64,000 nucleotides of DNA from Hermetia illucens (Eukaryota; Arthropoda; Insecta; Diptera; Stratiomyidae), in contig NC_051852.1 in the NCBI RefSeq assembly GCF_905115235.1, forward strand, positions 137,688,027-137,752,026, written 5' to 3'. The notes under the pieces were generated by a model, which saw only the letters and a program-made list of their open reading frames with translations, was not told the origin of the DNA and did no database searches. The first letter of the stretch is position 1. Each line of letters begins with the position of its first letter. The position numbers were made by a program, and so were the translations under genes. Positions 36,301-45,572 of this stretch are shown piece by piece.

Positions 36301-39300
36301 GTTTCCTATTTTGAGCTTTGTTTTCACCACATGTCGCAATATCCACTCTGGAGGGGGAGTCGTCATCCCCATAGTGATTTAATAAAAAAAAAGTGCTTCA
36401 ATGGAACGGCGGTTACGTCTGCATGTGAGTTTTATAGGATAGGGTAAATTTTGTTGAAAACAGTTGTTAGTGTATTTGAGATGATGCAATTGTCCCTAAT
36501 GAAGACATAAAAGGAGGGGTTGAACATTTTGGCATTGAGAATCTCGTTAACTGCTAGTAAAGATGTAAGCGCATGTAAGCGCAAAGGTGCCATGCACTCG
36601 AGAAGGCCCCATGAGGCCAAGACCACACCTCAGGGAAGCCGCCGTGAGAGATTCGATTTTCTTCTCAAGGTATTTGGAAGGGAATATTGAAGAGGAAGCA
36701 TAGTCAAGAATTGGTCTAACAATCCCTCTAAATAGCTTGAGAGCTTCTCTAAGGTGAAGTCCCCAGCTAGCCCTGATGACAAAATTTATGACCCTGGCCC
36801 CTTTAATGGCGAGATGTATTTAATGTGCTCCTTGACTGTGAGAGAGACAGAGATGATTCTTCCTAGGAAGGTGATTAACTTTTTATACTCAAGATAGAGA
36901 TTGTTGATGTTGAGCCTGAAAACATCGAGCCGAGAATGATCAAAAGTAATCGTGCATGACTTCTCCAAGTTGACGGGAAGTTCTGCTTCTAGTCGAAGAA
37001 TGTTTTCTGCAGCCTGCCGGGAAGCCCCTGAGGCTATAATTAGGAAGTTAGCAGCATATTGGAAAATGTCCACTTTGCTGAAGGATTTCTTGTGAAAAGA
37101 GGCCGTATAAACGTTTAAAATTACTGAGCTAAGGACTCATCCTTGGGGAATACCGTTGTTTATCAGGACATGATGGCCCTGCATGGTTAACCTCCTATTG
37201 CGCATAATGTTGCATATCGGTAGAATGATGTCAGGGGGAAGATGCATGTCAGCCATGATTCCTATGAGGAGCGACAGGTCCACTCTATAGGCTTTGCTAA
37301 TGTCCAAGGGTAAGAAAAGAGCATGTTTTTGTGGCTCTTCTCAATGGCGATGTGAAGTATCGAGTGGAGATACGAGGAGGTTTCCTATAAGCAAAACTTT
37401 TGTCTGGGAGCAGACGGAGATCCTCTAGATGTAGGACAGCCCTGGGTTTGACCATGGCTTTGGATCGTGAAGGGTTTTGAGTCAGTTGATCTGACTCCAG
37501 AAATGGAAGATTTGCAGTCCGACATGTTCATTTACATGTTATACGAGGATTTCCTCACTAAGCTGTCGCGACGGTCCATCATCCTGGCGCCGAGTTTAAG
37601 TTTGGTTTATGATTTAGTCTTTTTACAGTATTCGATAGCTCTCTCTCCGTCCAACATAGGTGGAAAGAAACGACGAACCCCTTTCTTCGTAGATCCAAAA
37701 ATTATGGTTTCAAATATTGGGCAAATTTTTCTATCCCTTAATATGTTTATTCAGATGATTTTCTGCTGCAGGACATCTCCAAAAGGTAAAGATATTATGA
37801 TTATATTACTATTTAGTGCTGGTATCGCTGTTTGGCTGTAGCACAGATATTCCTTTGCTGCTAATAGAATGCTGTTTATCTCTGACTGGATTACATATGT
37901 ATTATATATATCCTATTTAATTTTTTGAGGAGTCTACGCTATCTAGACTGTCTTTTCTTTCGTATTATATTTTAAAATATTTAAAATTTAATGAAATGTG
38001 CCTTGATTGCATTACTACCACAGTTAATGTTTTGGAAATGATAAACCTACAACAGAAGGGCAAGCGCAAAGCCTAAAACAAACATCCATGACGAACTGAG
38101 GTTTAATTCCGGGACATTGAGATGAAGAGGGTGCCGTTGAACCAATTTGGTCATTCCAGAAAGAGGAAATGCCTTTCGGACCCCAAGTTTTTTCGTGGGT
38201 TCGGAATAGAAATTTCACTAAAAACGAGCGTAATTTTTCCGTATAGTTTTCACCCCGTATAGTTTTCACCCCGAGCCCACATCTCTACAGCCTTGATTCA
38301 TCAAAGTCGGCTTTAATTTAAATGTGACAATCTAGTGAAGCTGTTATGTTGAAGGTAGGTAGGTAGGCAGGCACCAGTGGCCGCTCTAAGGAGTCCAATT
38401 AGCGCTGTGGTGCGTGGTTTTGGTGCCACAGGTGCTAACACCATGACCGTTGTGAAAATATTATAGCAAAGGGGTAGAGTCTAGACCATCAGAGCTGAAG
38501 CTGTTATGTTGAGGGTAGGTAGGTACGTCAGTAGTCACTCCAAAGAGCCTAATTAGAGCTGCGGTGCACCGTTTTCATCCCAATAACAACGGATTGATAT
38601 CACGCCATGTCACTGGGTCGCAATCTGGTGCGAGCATGATATAATTGAAAGCTTCTTCGATGTACATCATATCACAAAGTGTACCCCTTTTCAGATAACG
38701 TCTTCTCAATTTAACTCATGGAGTATTAGCTTTGTGGATTTCTAGTACGCATGATATTTGCAATGAATCAGCCACCTTGGAAAATGAGTCATAGAATTCA
38801 GCCGAGCACCTGATATGCAGGCCTGCATCCACTTCCTTTATTGCTAAGGTCGGAATGATACCATTTATGCTTATTTGTCATTGAAGTCACACATATTTGG
38901 CACACCTCAGATTTCACTTCAATCTTAGTACAACCCCTGCGTTGGGGTTTATGCGAGGGTAATTCGCGCGAAGGCGGTGTATCGCACGTACGCAGTCTAA
39001 TCCGTAGGGAGGCCTTCGGCCTCAGTGATTGGCGCTTCTTTGGTCCATCCGTTAGGGAATATTTTCCAAGCGGGGTTAGTTCCGAATTGAATGAGTGATC
39101 CAGACTGAATTTTCCTTTTGGTGTAATCAGAGTTGCCCCATCGTCCTGGGTTTGATGGTCAAGATCCTTATAATATTTTTTGGGTTTTTGCTTTATTTGT
39201 AGAGTTGTACATTTTGAAGGCTCAGTTTTGACAGTAAAATAATGTCGATTTCGGCAGAGAAGTTTTTGGCATTCTAAGTAGACTGTACCCATCCTATTAT

Positions 39301-41250
39301 CTCCTTTAACCAGGCGTGGGCACCCATGACCAAGAAATATTGGGATTTAAACCAAGGACACCATTCCATATGCCAATTATTCGGAAATGGTTGATTTGCA
39401 GGACCCCCTCCGTCGACTCGATGAGCTCAGGGGGCCTCCCCGCCTTACCTAAGTGGAGGTCTGTCACCAAGAATGTGCAGACTCTTCATATCTGGCTATT
39501 ATAGCTTTGCCTTTGACGGGGAAATTAATTGATTTCGTCAGGACCTCTTATGCTGAAGCTGGGCTAGTTGAAAGTGGGAGTCGCCTAGCACCCCTTCTTT
39601 TTCTTTAGCCTTTGTTGTAATCGGTGGCGCCATTTTGCTTTGTCATTTGCCTGATATGGATGCAGTCGCAAGACTTTCAAACACCATCCGAATCACCTAA
39701 CACTTAGAATATCTAATTGTCGGAAGTGTTCCGTGCAACGTATCACCTTGATGAAATTATCATTGTCGGGGGTTTCTACTGACCCTAGTTAAATGTTGAT
39801 CCTGTCGTTAGGATACGACAGCTTTTACTGATATTCTCTCTCAATTTCAGCGTTATAACATCACTCTTGTGAAAATGACGCCTTGTGAAGTTCTTCTGAC
39901 GATTTTTTAAGTTGAATTAAGTTTATGAGAACTAGTTTGTATCAAATTTTGCGGGATGAGTACACGATTCAACATTCTTAAAACAAATATCAATATTACT
40001 GGAGCGAGTATATGGCATAGTAGGAATGAGTTAAGACCGAAAAAGCCACGTTGTTTTCGAAAAGACCGGAATCATAGTTTTCATCGATAATATACGCATT
40101 ATGAATTTTTAACAGAAAGTTTGAAAGAGGTACTATTTGGATATGGAAGTAGCTCTGCCGGAGCTGCGAAGAACATTTCATCACGACGGCCAAACCCGGT
40201 GAATTTACACCCCTTGATTCATTCAAGCCATTTCCTCACATCCGTTAGCATCTTTGACTGTTCCACTTTGTCACGGTATAGGCGCTCAAATCCTTGTGAG
40301 TTTGTTCGCTCACCGGGTCCATGGATAACATAAATTTTCAAAAACAACAAATAGCCTGGTCAAATAGTCCTGGATCTGTGCGCCAGTGGTATTTAGTTCG
40401 AAATCTCAGTACGGATACTCAAAAGATTCCCAAGCCAGCATCAAGTTGTCACTGTTCTCTTGAAGTTTCACAAAAATTTTGAACCACATCGGGTAGTCAA
40501 TTGGGACCGAGAACGAGGTTAACGTGCGGTTGGGTTTGCTGAAAACTTCAACACGAGCAACAGCTAATGATTAATGTTAACTTCTTGGGAAAGTTTGTGA
40601 AAATTCGAAAGCATAGTAAAACCTCATGGACCAAGTTTCGATGCAATCATGTCGTGGAAGAAAACTGACAGGTATTGCCAAACGATTCTTATTATTTAAA
40701 CGGCAAATGGTGTCATGCTCTTTAAAAACTCAGAGGTGATATGCAAGCTAATACTATACTCACCACGATAGCGTCGTAATGAACGCTTCCGAATCGAATC
40801 CACACTCGCTTTTCTTTCAACCAATACTTTGGAATGAAGAACCTTCGGTCATACCAAACGGTTCCAACGTGATCACGTAACCCAGCATCCTCCCCTATGT
40901 CATTATAACTTGCTGGAACGGGCATTGGAATTGTCTTTCTTACCTAAAAAATTAACACAACAATTTTCGATTAGTACTTTTCTATCCTGAAAGTGTGAAC
41001 TGCCAAGATAAGGACATTTTCTTTTCAATTGAACACCTACTTTGCTTAAATCGTCCTTGTACCAACGTTCTCTGATTCCCTGAGTTACATTATATTGGTC
41101 TGATTGGACGAAATTCCATATCCCATCTAGACTCCGAACTTCCCGCGTTTCAGATTCTCGGGGATATAAAAGTCCTGTCGTCTGTGGTATTTCCGAGTTT
41201 ATTAGGATAACACCAAATGCAATGGTTACTGCATAAGCAACGATAGCCAT
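27367..41250 (-). CDS. GUSB: beta-glucuronidase, complete 11-exon gene
   Basis: Coding exons, 5' to 3': 41250-41041, 40943-40764, 35725-35559, 35499-35357, 35298-34946, 34882-34710, 34469-34326, 34215-34131, 34067-33891, 33825-33687 and 27560-27367. All join in phase at GT/AG sites to 654 residues, matching the ~650 of animal lysosomal beta-glucuronidase (GH2), which removes terminal glucuronate from glycosaminoglycans. An N-terminal hydrophobic stretch ([16 protein letters not shown]) should target it to the secretory path. The sugar-binding domain has [20 protein letters not shown]. The acid/base Glu is E444 (SIANEP) and the nucleophile E533 (MSEYGAD). N598 and K600 in [19 protein letters not shown] fit the NxK carboxylate clamp. 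A closer 3' splice site 12 bases upstream of exon 10 would add four residues. Introns 2 (5.0 kb) and 10 (6.1 kb) are filled with LINE debris, yet the exons are intact. Confidence 0.95.
28060..28310 (+). repeat. LINE 5'-region copy 1 (direct repeat of 29040-29310)
   Basis: Shares with 29040-29310 the order CAACTTATCAACTGTTCAGG, CACTACTAATCCGTATATAA, CAATTCAGCCTTCACAGA-type blocks and GGAGACGGAACTCATCACC. The two copies run in the same direction and lie on either side of the antisense LINE-A fragment at 28305-28915. Located in beta-glucuronidase intron 10. Confidence 0.6.
28305..28915 (-). mobile_element. LINE-A copy 3, RT C-terminal fragment
   Basis: The minus strand gives '[20 protein letters not shown]', '[20 protein letters not shown]', '[20 protein letters not shown]' and '[20 protein letters not shown]', the same protein tail as in the LINE-A copies at 5390-8220 and 49060-54534. 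There is a frame change near 28690 and a short loss inside. It is 5'-truncated and sits in beta-glucuronidase intron 10, in the same transcriptional sense as that gene. Confidence 0.85.
29040..30530 (+). mobile_element. Jockey/CR1-like LINE, decayed 5' region to RT
   Basis: Starts with the block repeated at 28060-28310. Near 29900 it reads [20 protein letters not shown], the 'KSKxLGPDGV' box that opens the RT of Jockey/CR1-type fly LINEs. Around 30200-30280 'GVLQG' and '[20 protein letters not shown]' correspond to the GVPQGGVLSPLLFNFYLS block. Many stops and losses; no functional frame. Lies in intron 10 of the beta-glucuronidase gene, opposite to its transcription. Confidence 0.65.
30531..30779. 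other. no gene recognised (intron 10 of GUSB)
   Basis: Short linking sequence between two LINE fragments, without recognisable motifs. Confidence 0.4.
30780..32010 (-). mobile_element. LINE-C copy (CFDP2/RTE-like), pre-RT to C-terminus
   Basis: On the minus strand the pre-RT block reads [20 protein letters not shown] (31885-31825), followed by [20 protein letters not shown] and then 'LPANLF' (31430-31370), the 'AIxxLKxxKxAGxDxLPAELF' box of RT. Further on, '[20 protein letters not shown]'-like blocks appear near 31030-31090. The 3' part matches 2728-3290 at nucleotide level (for example TGCATGGCGTAGCC). Decayed, with several frame breaks. Confidence 0.75.
32011..33686. other. purine-rich unassigned part of GUSB intron 10
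   Basis: The plus strand is unusually rich in A and G from about 32850 to 33600 (phrases such as GAGGTGAGAGGGGCTAAGAG). A short tandem repeat of an 18-bp unit (TGTCGTCGAAGTGGAGTT) occurs about 2.3 times at 32391-32432. I recognise no transposon protein here. Confidence 0.4.
35825..35895 (+). repeat. tRNA-like segment, possible SINE head
   Basis: GGCGCGATGGTCGAGGTAGTTAAG resembles a tRNA 5' half with A box, and GGTTTCGAATCCC resembles a B box with one extra base. No convincing acceptor stem can be closed, so this is not a functional tRNA. It overlaps the end of the RNase H region of the minus-strand LINE, so coincidence is possible. Confidence 0.3.
35880..37460 (-). mobile_element. RNase H-bearing LINE (I/Outcast-like), RT to RNase H
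   Basis: Minus-strand order: '[20 protein letters not shown]' (palm A), '[20 protein letters not shown]' (the GxPQG box), '[20 protein letters not shown]' (where YADDFLII is expected) and '[20 protein letters not shown]' (thumb). An RNase H follows: '[15 protein letters not shown]' and '[17 protein letters not shown]', matching the WVPGHxGxxGNxxAD motif. Several stops and frame changes are present, so the copy is dead. It lies inside intron 2 of the beta-glucuronidase gene, in the same sense as the gene. Confidence 0.8.
37461..38336. other. no gene recognised (GUSB intron 2)
   Basis: A plus-strand frame of 124 codons (37467-37841) has hydrophobic stretches but no motif I know. At 38240-38272 an 18-bp unit (CGTATAGTTTTCACCCCG-like) occurs twice in tandem. 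Confidence 0.4.
38337..38595 (+). repeat. imperfect direct duplication, two units of about 90 bp
   Basis: Unit 1 (38337-38425) and unit 2 (38499-38590) both begin GAAGCTGTTATGTTGA-GGTAGGTAGGTA and continue with similar CCAATTAGCGCTGTGGTGCG / CTAATTAGAGCTGCGGTGCA sequence. The intervening 70 bp is not repeated. Probably two pieces of one dispersed-element end. Confidence 0.65.
38798..39292 (-). CDS. unrecognised 164-codon open frame in GUSB intron 2
   Basis: The longest unassigned frame in this intron. It encodes a basic, Lys/Arg-rich protein (including [20 protein letters not shown]) with several Cys (CQICVTS) and no membrane segment. I do not recognise a family. Being nested within a LINE-filled intron, it is more likely the relic of a transposon ORF1 than a host gene, but nothing decides this. 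Confidence 0.2.
   Translation of the reverse strand: MGTVYLECQKLLCRNRHYFTVKTEPSKCTTLQIKQKPKKYYKDLDHQTQDDGATLITPKGKFSLDHSFNSELTPLGKYSLTDGPKKRQSLRPKASLRIRLRTCDTPPSRELPSHKPQRRGCTKIEVKSEVCQICVTSMTNKHKWYHSDLSNKGSGCRPAYQVLG
39293..40763. other. no gene recognised (GUSB intron 2)
   Basis: Short frames only. Sequence composition is unremarkable; decayed repeats are likely but none could be placed. Confidence 0.4.
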
Positions 41251-41752
41251 TGCAAGCAAGGAAAATCCTGTAATAGGAAAAATTTAATAAGATATTTTTT
41301 CATCGAAAAATCTGTTTCGAAATATAATCAGAAGGCAACGACCTCAGGATATCAGGATCTGGAGGGGTAGTTCAGATTAGAGGTAGACAAAACTCAAGGC
41401 GGAGTTCTGCAGGCAATAAATGTTTATTGTTGGGTAGTTGCTGGTATTAAATTGATTTTTGATACATTTTGATAAATACACATATAAAGTGAAGTAAATT
41501 AAATTGTCAGCTCAAAGGCCAGCTTTGAAGTTAATAAAATTGCGCTTTCATGAGGTGGAGTAGCTTTGGGGACAAATATTGATTAACGAATGGAAGAGCA
41601 ATAACAGCGAAAAAGTAAACATCGAAAACAGAGATCATCCTTTTAGTTGTAAAAATAGGTATATTCGGGATCAAAAAAAGTAATAGGATCACAAAAATGG
41701 ATACGTAAACACCCTCGTTTCTCAAATGCCCGCTTTAAGGTTCACACTTACT
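41251..41752 (-). promoter_or_regulatory. GUSB 5' leader: splice acceptor and likely untranslated exon
   Basis: On the minus strand, a good acceptor (CCTATTACAG ending at 41268) precedes the first coding exon by 17 bases. A good donor (GCAAA/GTAAGTGT) has its exon side at 41752. This suggests a noncoding first exon ending at 41752 and a leader intron of about 480 bp. The transcription start must then lie above 41752. Inferred from splice-site quality only. Confidence 0.5.
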
Positions 41753-42139
41753 TTGCATCTATGCGTGGAGGTGTATCCACTGAGCCTGAGTTCATGAAAT
41801 GCTATTTGAATAACCTGCGCTAGTCAACGGTCTAAAGATTGATAACAAAACACCACTCGCTATACCATGCATGCCAGAGAGATGGTCAAAATCAACAAGA
41901 TGATGGACTGGATACCGGATTCAGACGTTTTAGATTCTGGCCGTCCAGAACTACTCGCAGAGTTGAAGACCCAGAATGTAGGTTTCAAAGTTTTAAGCGG
42001 AATGAGGACGAATCCATCACGAAAAATTAAAGGTGCTGGAAAATAGGGACGAAAAAGGCTAACTTGGCTTATTCTAGCTAATCCAAACAAACCTTCAGTT
42101 AGAAAAGCTGCAATGGCAATAATAAAGTTGATGGTGTGG
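41753..42139. other. GUSB upstream region, no gene recognised
   Basis: A minus-strand frame (42327-41860) has hydrophobic stretches but crosses a LINE-like 5' motif, so it is probably fortuitous. The promoter of the beta-glucuronidase gene presumably lies in the first few hundred bases here. Confidence 0.35.
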
Positions 42140-42200
42140 GCTGACCCCTTCCCTTCGGGCACCACCTTGTCGTGGTGAGGGAACCTGCGGTAGTTTACTA
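42140..42200 (+). mobile_element. LINE 5' UTR motif (CACCACCTTGTCGTGGTGAGG)
   Basis: The phrase GGGCACCACCTTGTCGTGGT is a self-complementary hairpin motif that I recall from the 5' regions of CFDP2/RTE-like LINEs in insects. Only this short piece is recognisable. Assignment is by memory of the motif. Confidence 0.4.
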
Positions 42201-42559
42201 CTACACTAAGTGCGCCCAAAAGGACATGAAGATAGAAGCAATACATTGTAATTCTCCACTCCGATTTTGAGAAATCAGGTCGTGGCTGAGGCGTTGATTT
42301 TGGAGGAAAGGAAAATGGAATGGACAAAGTTCAATGAACTTCTTGGCAACAAAATGAAGTTCTTTATAGGACCAAGGTGAAATGGAAACTCTGAATCGGA
42401 CACTTTTAGAGTGCTAAGGAAAGGCTTGTCCTATTTCTCAAGGCAAAAGCGGTACAGCCAGTTTAACCGCGAACTGCAAAAACTCAGGAAACTCCTGACA
42501 ACTTCTGAATCAAGCTTGTAAAAGCCATAAGAATGAAGACTGGTCAAACTTCGGAAGTC
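42201..42559. other. no gene recognised
   Basis: Probable decayed LINE sequence between a 5' motif and a C-terminal fragment, but with no motif of its own. Confidence 0.35.
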
Positions 42560-42960
42560 ACAGTCTGTTTTCATAAACTGTGAACAAGCTTCCCATAATG
42601 ACAAGTGGAAGAGCCTTAATGCTGCCAGGTATACCAAATTTTTCCTGTCAAAGCCAAATGAACATACGCGGGATTTATCTTGTCGAAAAGCAGGAAGACT
42701 TGCAGAAGTATTGTGTGCATTCTGACACTAGCTGGTCATATGTACAGAATAGGAGATTTCCCAGATGATACGTATCCTTCCAGTAATGAGGATGCGAAAT
42801 CCACGGAACATTTTCTATGGGAGTGCCCCGCTCACATCAAATTTCTGAATTTCGGTGTTGATGTGCTACAACTGCAGCGGGGAACGGAAATCCTGCGATA
42901 CATAAGCGACTGCCTTTCCCCTACTTCAAACACATATACATAGTGTTGATCAAGGAACTT
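42560..42960 (+). mobile_element. Jockey-type LINE C-terminal fragment
   Basis: Plus-strand frames read LTLAGHMYRIGDFPDDTYPS and then STEHFLWECPAHIKF and FGVDVLQLQRGTEILRYIS. This is the C-terminal block of RNase H-bearing LINEs ('LTGHxxYRIGxxxDxxCPxC...ETxEHFLCECPA'), where the zinc-knuckle cysteines are partly lost. One frame change separates it from the preceding RNase H-like piece. Confidence 0.65.
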
Positions 42961-43309
42961 TGGCAAGTGTTTTGGGAACATAGGAGTTTAGTTTGAGGTT
43001 AGTAACTATTAGGCTGATTTTGTGTGACCGAGACAACGAGATGAATGGGAGCCTGACAGTCGGAGCAGGATCTTGAGAAACGCTACAACGTGAAGTTTTG
43101 TTTCAAAAGTGGCTCTTTCGATGGGGAAAATGAGTCAATCTAGCCAATCCCGTTGGGACACTGAAAAGACCCGACTGACGACACACAAAAAATGGAACGG
43201 ATACTTTAGAAATTCTTCTTGCATGCTCTGAAATAAATATGAGTGGCGAGTTCCAATTGGATGAAAAGTTTTTGAACAACAGAGAACTCAATCATGACAC
43301 TGAACGAAT
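42961..43309. other. no gene recognised
   Basis: Linking sequence between LINE fragments without recognisable motifs. Confidence 0.35.
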
Positions 43310-44216
43310 AAAATGTCTAATAAATTAATTTAAAATGTATAAATCACCTGGTTCAGATGAAATCAACCCCATTCTTTTGTAGCGTTTCTAGAGTAGCATT
43401 TAGTTAACTTTTATAAAATCAGTTGAGGTAGGTAAGGGTGACGTTTCTAGGAAAGCCAGGGTTATATTAAATCTAGGATAAACCCTATAGGTCAACAAGT
43501 TTCGCCACCTTCCTTTTTAAAACAATAAAAAAGCTGGTTGAAAGACACATGAAGCAGCAGCTCATATTTTCACTCCCTGCATCGAAACTAGCATTTTATC
43601 AATTAGAAAAGTCTTGTGAAGCGCCACTACATCAGCTAATATCGAAGAGTGAGACCAAAACAAGTAAAAAAGGATAGTCCTGATAGATGTATTAAGTGCT
43701 TTCGACAATACCCCCTTTGGATCAAGAGGTATGAAATGAAGCGCACTATATGCAAACTTCTGCTGTAAAACAGATTGGCATAGTACATCTAATGAAACCC
43801 TCTAAACCTTCATATGCAGAGAATGTTCACAGGGAGAGCTTCATTACCTCTGCTCTAGGCCCTCAAATTGAAGGAGCTGCTAATCTTACTGAACAGAGTG
43901 AGTGAGGGGAGGGTAGGGTATATTGATAATATCAACGTACTCATATCAGAAAACATCCTGCGCACAATCATACAAGCGGCGCAATTAACTTTGAATCTAT
44001 CATAATAGAGGGGAGGTGTTGTATCACGATAAACACCAAGGAAACAAATTTCCTGAGGCTCGCTAAACAAAAAAGCCAAATAACTTCAATCTCCCATCAC
44101 TCTTCGTTGAATGGCGTGCAGCATTAAATGAAGTAAAATATCTGGAAAGGATCCTCGATACGAACCTAAAATTCAACAAACATTTGGAGAATATAATTAA
44201 AAAGGCCGAAGCCCTG
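43310..44216 (+). mobile_element. Jockey-like LINE, decayed RT domain
   Basis: In broken plus-strand frames: 'FKMYKSPGSDEINPIL' (the KSPGPDxIxPxL opening box), 'VLIDVLSAFDNTPF' (palm A box, LDIEGAFDNTPF in intact relatives) and 'LNEVKYLERILDTNLKFNKH' with 'LENIIKKAEAL' (thumb). Order and spacing are right. Stops are very frequent, so this is an old copy. Confidence 0.7.
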
Positions 44217-44220
44217 TGAG

Positions 44221-44780
44221 GTGGGGCTTAAGAATACACTTAAAGTATTCCCTGCTTGTTGTAAGAGGCAACTAAAAGGGTTAGAAATTTGAGGTGGGCT
44301 ATGCAAATTTTCAAAATTTTCAAATTTTCAAAAGCGCCTCGCGTAGGGACTGACCTTACGCCGAAAACTTTTGGTTATCGAAAACGGACTGCAATTGGTG
44401 ACATCTGCTCTTCATCGATTTCGGAAAAGCTTTCGATAGTGTGAATAGAGAGTGTATCTGACGCGCTCGACGCGGAAGGGACATTCCGGAGAAACTATAA
44501 TAATAACTATTATCAGAGCGTAAAATATCACGTTGTGCACCAAGGTAAAATCTCAAAAGATTTTGAGCCCCAATGCGGAGTCCGCCAGGGTTGCATCTTG
44601 TCTCCGATATTATTTCTCCTTGTTATCAATGACGTTCTTCATGCTTCAAACTGCTTCAAACATCTGTTCGCTCTCACACCGGGTCACGGACCTTTGCTAA
44701 ATTGCTCTAGATTTGGAAAGAGAGGCAAGTAGAGTTGGACTGAAGATTTTGTATGATAACTTTTGACCACTTTGATAGAA
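44221..44780 (+). mobile_element. LINE-C copy with 5' end joined to RT core
   Basis: Begins with a 5' motif (GGGGCTTAAGAATACACTTA, then TATTCCCTGCTTGTTGTAAG) that recurs at 63936-64000. About 170 bp later it reads 'FIDFGKAFDSVN', 'FEPQCGVRQGCILSPILFLL' and 'VINDVLH' (the GVRQGCxLSPxLFLLV box). A piece of the '[12 protein letters not shown]' block follows (44700-44745). The endonuclease and the RT opening are missing, so the copy is internally deleted. Confidence 0.75.
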
Positions 44781-45261
44781 ATTTTAGAAATTCGAAATTG
44801 AAAAGGTTCTCATTTCCATTTGGAAAATATTTGACGGGCTCATAGTGACAAGGCCAGTTTTGTATTATCAAGAAAATATTGCAAATGATTGAAAAGGTGA
44901 TTATCGTTTCAGAGAACTGGCGTCATCAAACACAAAATTGTCCAAGAACTTGTCTTTTAGTATGAACCGATGCGATGTATATATATTCAGACATGGCTCA
45001 CTAAAATCTGAGAAGACTCACAACTTGTTAGTTCATCTAGTTTTACATTTCAGTTTAATAATTTTTTATGGTATTCTATCTGGTATTGGTGGTTTCCTTA
45101 CTGTGAAAGACGGTCTGACATTTCCCAGTCCATAATTCCCGTGACCTCTTCGAATTTGTCTTCTGACACTTTATAGGTACATACTTTATTCAATAAGGAA
45201 CTCCAGACATCCCGGTTTTGCGCCGAGGTCCACTAATTCAATATCTCTAAAAGCTATCTGG
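44781..45261. other. no gene recognised
   Basis: AT-rich, short frames, no recognisable motifs. Confidence 0.4.
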
Positions 45262-45489
45262 CGTCCTGACCTACGCCATCGCTACATCTCAGGCAGAATC
45301 TGCCACGTCTTCTTTTTCTACCAAAGGTATGCCTTATAGACTTTCCGGGCTGGATTATCCTCATCCATACGGATTAAGTGACCCGCCCACCGTAACCTAT
45401 TGAGCCGGATTTTATCCACAACTTGACGGTCATGGTATCGCTCATAGATTTCGTCATTATGTAGGCTACGGAATCGTCCATCCTCATGT
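45262..45489 (-). mobile_element. LINE-A copy 4, extreme C-terminal fragment
   Basis: Nucleotide-level match to 28320-28545: the blocks CATACGGATTAAGTGACCCG, CCACCGTAACCTATTGAGCC and CTACGGAATCGTCCATCCTC are shared. On the minus strand it encodes '[18 protein letters not shown]'-like sequence. It is cut at CATCCTCATG, exactly where the transposon end at 45490 begins. Confidence 0.8.
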
Positions 45490-45568
45490 ATATACATACT
45501 ATATCTAGATACAATTGATGCTAGAAAAATCGACTTTTTGGATCCACCACACGGGTTGACCCTCTATG
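45490..45568 (+). mobile_element. solo end of the TTAA-flanked transposon family
   Basis: TATATCTAGATACAATTGAT and then ACACGGGTTGACCCTC correspond, over about 80 bp, to the reverse complement of the left end of the 24477-26242 element. It is followed by TTAA (45569-45572). Only one end is present; its inner side meets a LINE-A fragment. Confidence 0.6.
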
Positions 45569-45572
45569 TTAA

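Noticed and set aside
38798-39292. Nested host gene in GUSB intron 2
   Set aside because: One open frame without recognised domain, flanked by LINE debris. Composition alone is not enough, so it is listed only as an unrecognised frame.
42180-42327. Membrane-protein exon on the minus strand (41860-42327 frame)
   Set aside because: The hydrophobic frame crosses a LINE 5' hairpin motif and lacks splice partners. The hydrophobicity comes from AT-rich composition.
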